Assembly (NCBI RefSeq): GCF_051020955.1
Contig: NC_135013.1
Span: 43,839,087-43,903,086, forward strand
From: Megalopta genalis
Lineage: Eukaryota; Arthropoda; Insecta; Hymenoptera; Halictidae
DNA: 64,000 nucleotides
Direction: 5' to 3'
Shown: positions 57,062 to 64,000 of the stretch, piece after piece
Position numbering within the stretch: the first letter of the stretch is position 1
Layout of the letters: every line of letters starts with the position of its first letter
The notes under the pieces: generated by a model
Told to the model about the DNA's origin: nothing
The model's database searches: none
The model's input: only the letters and a program-made list of their open reading frames with translations
Position numbers and translations under genes: made by a program

Positions 57062-57680
57062 CAATAAAGCGGAGATTTCACTCCGACGAAGTGCCTTTGT
57101 CAACGAAGTGGGCTGGATTGCCGCGCTTGTCCCGGAAAAGTCCTTTCCCTTGACGGGGATCTGGGATAGTTTACGACGGTACCGACGCGACGCGAGCTGT
57201 AGGGACCCGTCATATGCGATGATAGTTCTCCTCAGCCTTTGAGGAATGTCCTTGTCGTCTTCGGATTTGTCGACCCGTTGTGAGGTGATTTTGGTCCTCC
57301 ATCTGCGCGCAGGATTCTCTGAGATGGCCATAAATTTAAAAAACGGTGCCGTTAGGATGGAAACACAGCTCATTTCCCCTAGCTTAGTTTTTGCTGCTTG
57401 GGCCTGCAGCGCGACCTTAACCCTATCGCTACTACGGACCACTATAGTGGCTTTCCATATGGTGCCACTGAGGTACTACGGACCAATATAGTGGCTTTCC
57501 ATAAGATGCATTATATTGCATAATGATATTTCCTCTCATACTGTAAATTAAAGAGCGCATGCTAAGACGTTATAAAATACCCTGGAATACCCTTTATTTA
57601 TAAATACTAATATACTAATAATAATTTATTTATAAATACTATAAATACTAATAATTTGGAGAAAAATTTTTTCCTTCGAA
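57062..57680. other. GC-richer repeat DNA with a 29-bp direct repeat
   Basis: It begins with the right half of the repeat seen whole at 48240 (CCTTGACGGGG, GGATAGTTTACGACGGTACC). ACTACGGACCACTATAGTGG then CTTTCCATA occurs twice, at 57430 and 57475, with one difference. A 128-codon - strand frame (57056-57442) is not recognised. Confidence 0.45.
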
Positions 57681-57819
57681 AAATTCATTCAATTCAAGCA
57701 GCTTGGGTTCTCCGCCGACCGCCGCGGAGTACCGACTCACGCTGATAAGCAGGAGGAATTGTTGCACCCCACCGAAAAGGGGGAAGTACGAATACCGAAG
57801 AAATTCTCGATCAGCTAAG

Positions 57820-58705
57820 GAAACAGTCCGCGATTTTCGGGAATCCGCGAATAATTATATCCGACCGGGTCACAGCATTTACGTTCAGCGATTTTGAAAG
57901 CGATAGAGCATAGCCTTATAACAACAGGCGTTCCTGTCCTTATAACAATGCGCTAATGGCCAGTTTGAAAGGGTGAATAGAACGATCATTTCCCTGCTAA
58001 CAAAGTTGTCCACGCCGAAACCAGACGAATGTTACAAGTACAGAAAATTCTCTCCAATTTTCCCCCAGCTTGTAAACAAAAATGGACAATTTCGGAAAAG
58101 AATTATTCGGTCATTAGCAAATTTTAGCAAATTCGATCATTGCAAAACATGAATAATAGTATCTCCTCTTCTCAAATTGTCCATTTTTGTTCACAAACTA
58201 AGGGACAGTTGGGCAGAATTTACTGTATTTAGATATCGCGCAAAGATTCGTTAACGCCACGCAAAGTAGAAGTAGGACGCCGTTCGAAATTTGATTCGGT
58301 ACGCACGTGCGACTAAAGTAGTCCCTAGATCCGCGATCTAATCGAAAGGGAGTGGATAAATGCATTTCAGGACAGCCGAGACGATATCCGACGGCAGACG
58401 AAGGAAAATATTTTCAAGGTCTAACAGGAAAATCGACATCGCAAAGATGCGAGACGGTACAAGGAAGATGAATTGATTGTCATATAAAGGACGCAGATGG
58501 GACCTAGGTCGAAATTTCATTCAAAATTCGGTCCCATCTGCGTCCAAACTACGACAACAACCGTTACGTTGTGCAGAAGATTGGAGATCATTTAGGACCC
58601 CAACGAATATCCACGGCAGCCAAATATACAATACACGGCGTGCAGAGGTATCACTCGCTGATGGCTCGAAAGAAGACAAGAGACGAGATTTTCTAACTTG
58701 TCACG
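57820..58705 (+). pseudogene. Gypsy integrase remnant, split by a MITE
   Basis: + strand fragments in order: FGNPRIIISDRVTAFT (second Asp region of the DDE core), NGQFERVNRTIISLLTKLST then PKPDECYKY (core end; NGQxERxNR with the third acidic residue), MITE B (58041-58225), then QDSRDDIRRQTKENIF, RHRKDARRYKEDELIVI and RTQMGPRSKFHSKFGPI, the typical gypsy integrase C-terminus. Multiple stops and frame changes. Orientation opposite to the pol fragment at 51880-52600. Confidence 0.75.
58041..58225. mobile_element. MITE family B inside the integrase remnant
   Basis: CAGAAAATTCTCTCCAATTT at the left, GGGCAGAATTTACTG at the right, TA on both sides (58039-58040, 58226-58227). 185 bp. The integrase reading resumes after it, so the insertion site is clean. 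Confidence 0.88.
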
Positions 58706-58713
58706 TATTTATA

Positions 58714-59349
58714 CAGTTACTCACAAAATTGAGCGTACACCTTTTAAAACGCAACAACTTTTTTAAAACTCAACTAAACAACTCGAATTTTTTTTAGATG
58801 ATAGTCTACTAGACTGTAAAAAATAAAAAACTCTCGTTTTTTAACTTTTTTATGTGATCCTATATCAAACATTTTTAAAATACCTTTCGTTAATCTCGAT
58901 AACTTACATGCGTGCTGAAGATTTGATCGAAATCAGTTAACCCAGAGTCGAGTTACAGGCGTTGAAAGATGCAAAAAACTGCAGATTTCTTCCAGTTTTT
59001 AGTCAAAATTGTGATAAAACTGCGATTCTTGCCATCTTTAATTTGTTGTATCTCATAACAACGTCAACAGATTTCGATAAAACTTTCAGCATGCATATAA
59101 GTTACCGAGATCTACGAGAGGCATTTTTTAAATATCCGTTATAGGCTCAGATAAAAAAGTTTAAAAAATGAGAATTCTTTTTATTTCTTTTTTTGTCATT
59201 CCAAATAATAGCAAAATTTAAAAAAAACATTTCGATCATCATTTATTAGATTAGTCCCGCTACCATCTCAAAAAATTCAAGTCACTTATTCCAGTTTTTA
59301 AAAATTTATTGTGTTTTAAAAGGTGTACCCGCAATTTTGTGAGTAACTG
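58714..59349. mobile_element. MITE family A, best-preserved copy (636 bp)
   Basis: TA at 58712-58713 and 59350-59351. Ends CAGTTACTCACAAAATTGAG and the inverse CAATTTTGTGAGTAACTG, then TACACCTTTTAAAACGCAA. The entire element is one long imperfect palindrome. No ORF, so it must be moved by an enzyme in trans. Confidence 0.92.
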
Positions 59350-59690
59350 TATGTATTTACACCTCATTCACCTGGTTCATCGACCCCTATCCGAATACGA
59401 GGACTTTAAGTGGAAAGGATTAAAGTAACGAGCTGATCCAACGTTCGTACAGTTAAAAAAAAACGACGATATTTTATAACAATAACTGGGCCGGTGGACC
59501 GTGCCAACCTTTCACCCTGCCAAAAGCGATACGAGTGTTGCATGGACATCCAGAATTCCTTGGAAGATTTCTAAAGCAAGTAAGCCAGTAAGAAACGTTG
59601 AAGCTCTTCGTCTGACTCTTGTGATTCGGCTATTTGTGTTATGTCTACACACGCTGGTAGATATATATATATATATTTTAATATATTTCT
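59350..59690. other. Non-coding DNA between repeats
   Basis: Includes a short TATATATATA run near 59665. A 67-codon frame here is not recognised. Confidence 0.4.
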
Positions 59691-59775
59691 TCTACCCGGG
59701 GTAAAACGTCCGCGACTGTGTTGTCTTTTCCGTTAACATGTCGTATGTCCGTAATGAATTGCCCTATGAAGTAAA
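59691..59775 (-). pseudogene. Gypsy RNase H end fragment
   Basis: The - strand reads FIGQFITDIRHVNGKDNTVA then DVLPR, the classic end of gypsy RNase H (normally VADxLSR). It is only about 28 codons long. Confidence 0.7.
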
Positions 59776-59844
59776 AACCTAAAATTTTCGACAAAAATGA
59801 GGTATTGCATGAAAAGTACAAACGTTAGAAAGTTCTAATCGATC

Positions 59845-60189
59845 TCAAAAGATAGAGGAAAGTTTTCCGAATACAGTGGCATACAATTTATTAAAGTTTA
59901 AAAAGGTGTCGACGTATGCAGTTTCTCCGCAATATTTTTGTATTTTTACAAGAAGTTCTTTGTTCAGCACGAAAGCTCTACCCAGGATCGGATTCTGTAG
60001 ATATTTCTGAAGAAGAAACAGCCCGATAGAAGCATCGGAACGATGTACATTTTGAGTAGGTCGAGAAAATGTTCGTCGGTAACATGTACACGATGTTTTA
60101 CCGCCATGTGCTTCGCAGTTCGCTTCTCTCTGTCCGACAGGGCCGAAGCTATGTATAATCAACACCGATGGAGGGATCCCATGGGGCAC
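59845..60189 (-). CDS. ORF in the left arm of the inverted repeat, unknown
   Basis: 114 codons: GIPPSVLIIHSFGPVGQREA, SCTCYRRTFSRPTQNVHRSD, ASIGLFLLQKYLQN. The + strand counterpart at 60747 is shifted by frame changes, so the ORF is probably a relic. It may be a 3' segment of an LTR element. No domain recognised. Confidence 0.3.
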   Translation of the reverse strand: MPHGIPPSVLIIHSFGPVGQREANCEAHGGKTSCTCYRRTFSRPTQNVHRSDASIGLFLLQKYLQNPILGRAFVLNKELLVKIQKYCGETAYVDTFLNFNKLYATVFGKLSSIF

Positions 60190-60746
60190 CCACTTTGCGT
60201 GTAGGGTGTGCCACTTCGAATTTTTTTTAGTACTTGAATGTGCTGTCTTCTTTTACATATTTCTGTGGATAATAATCACCAAACTGTGAATCATAAATTA
60301 AAAATTACAAAAAACATGGTTTTAGGAATATACAAGTAAGATTATTAATTTTCAAATGAAGAAATAATAAAAGACAAATAATGAACAAAAAATATTCATT
60401 TTATTCTGTTATTTGTTCGAATTTGTTCAAACAAGTATATCATGTATACAGTTATCATTTAAATTATAGCGATAATACGATCATGAGTAAATAATTATTT
60501 TCAAAACGTTAATTTGCTTGAAACATATTATTAAATATATATTTAAATATTTATTTAATTATATGGCGTAAAAGTTAAAATTATACTAGTGTTCGAATAT
60601 ACTTTCGTTACCCACTGCAAATACTCTGGTGTGAATTTCTTCACGAAATATATCACAGTTTGGTGATTACTATCCGCAGAAATATGTAAGAAAAAAACAG
60701 AACATTGAAGTGCTAAAAAAATTCAAATATTAATTACGAAAAGAGG

Positions 60747-61052
60747 GTGCCCCGTTGGATCCCTCCATCGGTGTTGATTACGCATAGATTCGGCCCTGTC
60801 GGACAAAAAGAAGCGAAGGACATGGCGACAAAACATCGTGTACACGTTACCGACGACCATTTTCTCGACCTACTCAAAATGTACATCGTTCCGACACTTT
60901 TGCTAGGCCGTTTCCTCTTCAGAAATGTCTACAGAATCCGATCCTTTTTACTTCTCGTAAAAATACAAAAATATCGCGGAGAAACTGCACACGTCGACAC
61001 TTTTTTAAACTTGGCCATTAATTTACAGTTATTTAGGACCAAAAACAATTAA
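60747..61052 (+). CDS. ORF in the right arm of the inverted repeat, unknown
   Basis: 101 codons starting RWIPPSVLITHRFGPVGQKE. After about residue 35 it departs from the left-arm frame (VTDDHFLDLLKMYIVPTLLL), showing that at least one arm has a frameshift. Confidence 0.3.
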   Translation: MPRWIPPSVLITHRFGPVGQKEAKDMATKHRVHVTDDHFLDLLKMYIVPTLLLGRFLFRNVYRIRSFLLLVKIQKYRGETAHVDTFLNLAINLQLFRTKNN

Positions 61053-61429
61053 TAAGTTGTATGCCACTATATTCGAAAAACATTCCTCTATCTTTTAACA
61101 CCGATTAGAACTTTCTAACGTTTTTACTTTTAATGCAATACCTCATTTTTGTCGAAAATTTTGTGTTTTTTATAAAAGCACGTCTTTTTTCGAAAATTAA
61201 TGGAGCAATTCGGTTTTGGGATCCTTGATCGGGGAGTGAAGCTCTACAAGAATTTTATAGTGGCTATAGGAAATCAAAAATCGTGTCGGACAGTATTATT
61301 GGTTTCGAGACATCCGCGATCACAAATTTCCATTTTAAAACGCAACGGAACCCGAAAAGATACAAAACCATGTCATTATACGTCGAGATGTTTGACTCAT
61401 TTTCTGCATATACATAGTGTCTAGTTAAT

Positions 61430-61884
61430 TTTTATCGGTCGTCCTTTAACTAGGGATCGCGAGATACACGCAAATGTCGGCGCCTGTGTTGATTAGGTAC
61501 TGTACCTTTATGTCTCGATCGGTCATGAAGAGGCAGCTTGTTTTCAGATAGATGCTCATCGCCTCGTCTAGTGTCGATCGATCTCATTTCCCCGTTGATT
61601 AACGTAGGTGCAGGGCGCCGTACATCTCGTTGAGCGATCTCCGAATCTGCGGTGATACCATTAAACACCTGGCTGCGATGGACTTCACGATTTGCTTCAT
61701 CTTCTCCATCTTCTTCGCGCTGCGCTTCTCCTCTGATATAATAATGTCGGCTGATATGCTGTTTAGTGCAAATTGTCCCTTCAGCTCAACAATCCGGGTT
61801 GTTATACCAAAATGGTGGCATACGTATTCCAACTTCGTTGACTTCGGAGGCACTCATTGCGTTGCCACTATTATTTCCCGGCAT
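61430..61884 (-). pseudogene. Gypsy gag-protease remnant (CsRn1-like)
   Basis: From a Met at 61884 the - strand reads ASEVNEVGIRMPPFWYNNPD, then after a frame shift ELKGQFALNSISADI (the gag block usually WFAQLEGQFAL). Further down it reads FMTDRDIKVQYLINTGADIC near 61480. The last is a retropepsin site with the catalytic DTG changed to NTG. In intact elements gag packages the RNA and the protease matures it; here stops, shifts and the Asp loss make both dead. Confidence 0.78.
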
Positions 61885-61899
61885 TGTTTCAAAGTGCGT

Positions 61900-62465
61900 T
61901 TTTTTTACTCAAAACTAAATAACGAATGTAATTATCACACTGTTCTATTATGATCACTTTCATTGAACCATTCACTGTTAGATATGATAGTTTTAACACA
62001 ATTCCTACCACGACCGGTCAAATAACCGTTTTTAAAATTTCGATTAGAATTGTTTTCTGAGAACAATATGTAGTCTGTCTGACCTATCACGACCGGTTGA
62101 ACGATTTATATCTTTTTGTAATAGAATTCTCTCAAAGACTCAATTCTAAAACTATAAAGTCGTTACAAACAACAGGTAATAATGCAGTTGTGGCATGATT
62201 TTAGCTAAGATGTACCTTCCAAAAACTGTTTTACGGCACCACCAAGTGTTTACTTGGTCAGATCGGTATCCGAAGCGGTCCGAAACCTCGAATAAAATGT
62301 ACATTATATACTTCTCAATAGAAGAAACAATATTTTTATACTGTCAAATTGGCTGATCAAAGTGACTCTCAAAATGGAAAGGAAGAATATTGTTTTCGAA
62401 GATGTTTATTACAAAAATGCAAAATTCGGATACTTGCTGTTCACGATCCAATCCAAGCGATGTCG
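61900..62465. other. AT-rich DNA, nothing recognised
   Basis: Two ATCACGACCGGT-type words (61990-62100) suggest a degenerate repeat (ACCACGACCGGTCAAA / ATCACGACCGGTTGAA). No gene. Confidence 0.4.
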
Positions 62466-62469
62466 CTTT

Positions 62470-62633
62470 CATAACTTGTGTAAACAAAAATTCAATCCTC
62501 GGGGCTCGTTTTTGTAGTTGTTGACAATCGGCGATTATAAAAACGAGCTGCGAGACTCGAATAATCGTGTTTCCTCTTCAGAAATTGTCCATTTTTCTTT
62601 ACAAGCTGAGGAATAATTGACGAGAATTTACTA
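62470..62633. mobile_element. MITE family B, left-truncated copy
   Basis: Core GGGGCTCGTTTTTGTAG, TTGACAATCGGCGATTATAA, AACGAGCTGCGAGACTCGAA, then GTCCATTTTTCTTTACAAGC and terminal GAGAATTTACTA before TA. The outer left arm is missing. Confidence 0.75.
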
Positions 62634-62639
62634 TACTTG

Positions 62640-63740
62640 TCTGTAATTTAAATAAAAATACTGTAATTGCTGCGTTACATCAAGCTGTTGAATGTTTCGG
62701 ATTTCTCTGAGATTTTTCCAGGTGAGTCCCGTCCTCGGATAATGTAAAATCGCCTACTTTATATCATGAATAGTTGAATCATTCGTAATTGAAAGATATT
62801 GAAAATAATTTCTAAATTCGTTCGTCTTGTTAACTGAACTATTGTTTGAGTAGATTCATAAGCTAAGAATTATGCCCTCCTATTATATGTTTGATGTTGC
62901 ATTCTTTAATTCGTGTATTTTATTCGACAAAATAAATGATGAAAAAAACAGAGTTATGTTGATTATTATTATTGATTACATAAAATTGAAATAACCGAAT
63001 CATTACTAAAAAATTTACCATTACCAGATAATTATTAATTTACCATTACAAAGGACAAGCACGATTAGCGACTATGTATATCCTAAGCATATTGACGCAA
63101 CACCATCAAAATCAAAGCCATGAAGACCATATACCAAAATGCTTCGAAAGATACCATACGATTCAAGGCTATTAATTTACTGCAAATTATTATAAATTGG
63201 AATTAAAAGTTATTATAACTTACAAAATTATGAAACTATTACAGCTTATAATAAACCTTTCCTATTCACCAATGATTATTTATACACCTTACAAAATTAA
63301 ACTACTTGAACATTCAATTGACACAATTTTTTTTTGTTTAACAGATACAATTGGCACAACTTCAGATGTTTAGCACACTATGAAAAGGCCCGATGCGTGA
63401 CCGAACTTGTTGTTGTTTGTGGCACACGTTATTGAAACATAAATCGTAGGACAAAGCGTTAAATGTAATCTCGACAACAGAGTACGACGCACGACGTTTG
63501 GAATCCTGTCCAAGACTGATCCTAGTTTCCGTACGTTTCGTTGGAGCAAAACTTTTTGCCAATTAGGAAAAGGTTGAAACCTTGAAAAATTTCTATTGGT
63601 TGGTACCAAGGGTCTGGTGGTTATCTTTCTGCGACTGCGTCCTTCTCCACTCCTGGAAAAGAATCCTTGACGGTCAGTGTCTTCGGAAGACACTTTCTTC
63701 GAGGCTAATGTGGTTGTTATTATTATTACCCATAATATTA
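62640..63740. other. AT-rich DNA, then a GC-richer end
   Basis: No gene supported. 63370-63834 carries overlapping frames (154 codons on the -) without a recognisable domain. GTGTCTTCGGAAGACAC (63679-63695) is a perfect palindrome. Confidence 0.4.
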
Positions 63741-64000
63741 TTGGGTAAGCAGGAAAATAATTTCGGTTTGCACCAACAGATGGCGTTAAGATTATATATA
63801 TAACCTTTTTGTTTTTAGCTTTGCTAGTTGACACGTTTAAGTTACTATAGGAACAAATTCACGCAATTTTGTTTACAACTGATAGTTTACTGTCAATTTT
63901 CACATGGAGTGCAAAAATGAACATTTTCGATATATTTCACTTTTTTTATTTTCATAAAGGCGTCGTTATGGCGGCGATTGCTTAACAGAACGCACGTGTT
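63741..64000 (+). mobile_element. Mariner 5' end, running off the window
   Basis: TTGGGTAAGCAGGAAAATAA follows TA at 63739-63740. The next 230 bp align with the N-terminal side of the mariner at 53697-56091, including the start MECKNEHFR at about 63905 and LTERTC at the window edge. The frame has a stop and a deletion between them, so this copy is also inactive. Confidence 0.88.

Larger units (their letters stand above)
59779..61168. repeat. 1.4-kb inverted repeat with ~500-bp arms
   Basis: Arms of about 59779-60292 and 60650-61168 match in opposite orientation from the outer words ATTTTCGACAAAAATGAGGT / ACCTCATTTTTGTCGAAAAT to the inner words CACCAAACTGTGA / TCACAGTTTGGTG. Each arm holds a matching frame (59845-60189 -, 60747-61052 +) with PPSVLI-H-FGPVGQ at the start and a DASIGLFLLQK / VPTLLLGRFLFRN block. 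The spacer of about 360 bp is AT-rich. The source of the frame is unknown; a fragment also lies at 53275. Confidence 0.8.

Noticed and set aside
57056..57442. 128-codon - strand frame as a gene
   Set aside because: No domain signature. It spans the end of a mariner and the split host repeat, so it is a mosaic frame.
63370..63834. 154-codon - strand frame near the window end
   Set aside because: It crosses into the mariner start, overlaps frames on both strands and has no recognisable domain.

Overview
This is eukaryotic, almost certainly insect, nuclear DNA. It is strongly AT-rich, has no operon-like gene packing, and carries GT-AG introns and many mariner, Tc1, hAT and gypsy relics. The mix of relics and the recurrent short repeats suggest a hymenopteran (bee, ant or wasp), but that is an inference. 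I recognise one real protein-coding gene with confidence. Most of the other sequence is mobile-element debris or AT-rich non-coding DNA.

The gene is on the + strand from about 17.2 to 45.8 kb. It is the insect orthologue of the cerebellar degeneration-related protein 2 family (CDR2/CDR2L; centrocortin, Cen, in Drosophila). Seven coding exons (17287-17392, 30071-30183, 30277-30425, 32752-32935, 35836-36059, 36612-36765, 43746-44993) join in phase at GT-AG introns. They give 2178 nt, or 725 residues: a coiled-coil N-terminal half and a long, low-complexity C-terminal half with two conserved CDR2 blocks. An open frame with a good acceptor at 39234-39476 could be an alternative last exon. It would replace the C-terminal half with an 80-residue basic and hydrophobic tail. 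The 3' end has three AATAAA signals, two of them inside a 73-bp tandem duplication.

Layout: 1-818 GC-elevated DNA of unknown role. 819-8.9 kb AT-rich DNA with palindromic repeats. 9.2-9.45 kb a small exon-like ORF. 9.8-11.4 kb GC-elevated DNA and a degenerate tandem array. 12.65-15.3 kb a GACGTC-rich patch and a decayed DNA transposon. 16.4-17.3 kb a GAA tract and the presumed 5' region of Cen. 17.4-43.7 kb Cen introns with Tc1, mariner and foldback insertions, including three nested elements at 41.1-42.65 kb. 46-64 kb a repeat graveyard: a LINE 3' end, a hAT MITE with its 8-bp target duplication, a tandem LTR-leader array of a CsRn1-like gypsy element, gypsy fragments on both strands, a Copia RT fragment, a mariner inside a mariner, and a 1.4-kb inverted repeat.

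No rRNA, tRNA, CRISPR array or prokaryotic-type element was seen. The observations most worth following are the possible hydrophobic-tail Cen isoform, the nested palindromic elements, the tandem LTR array sharing one LTR between two deleted elements, and the split host repeat around the mariner cluster.
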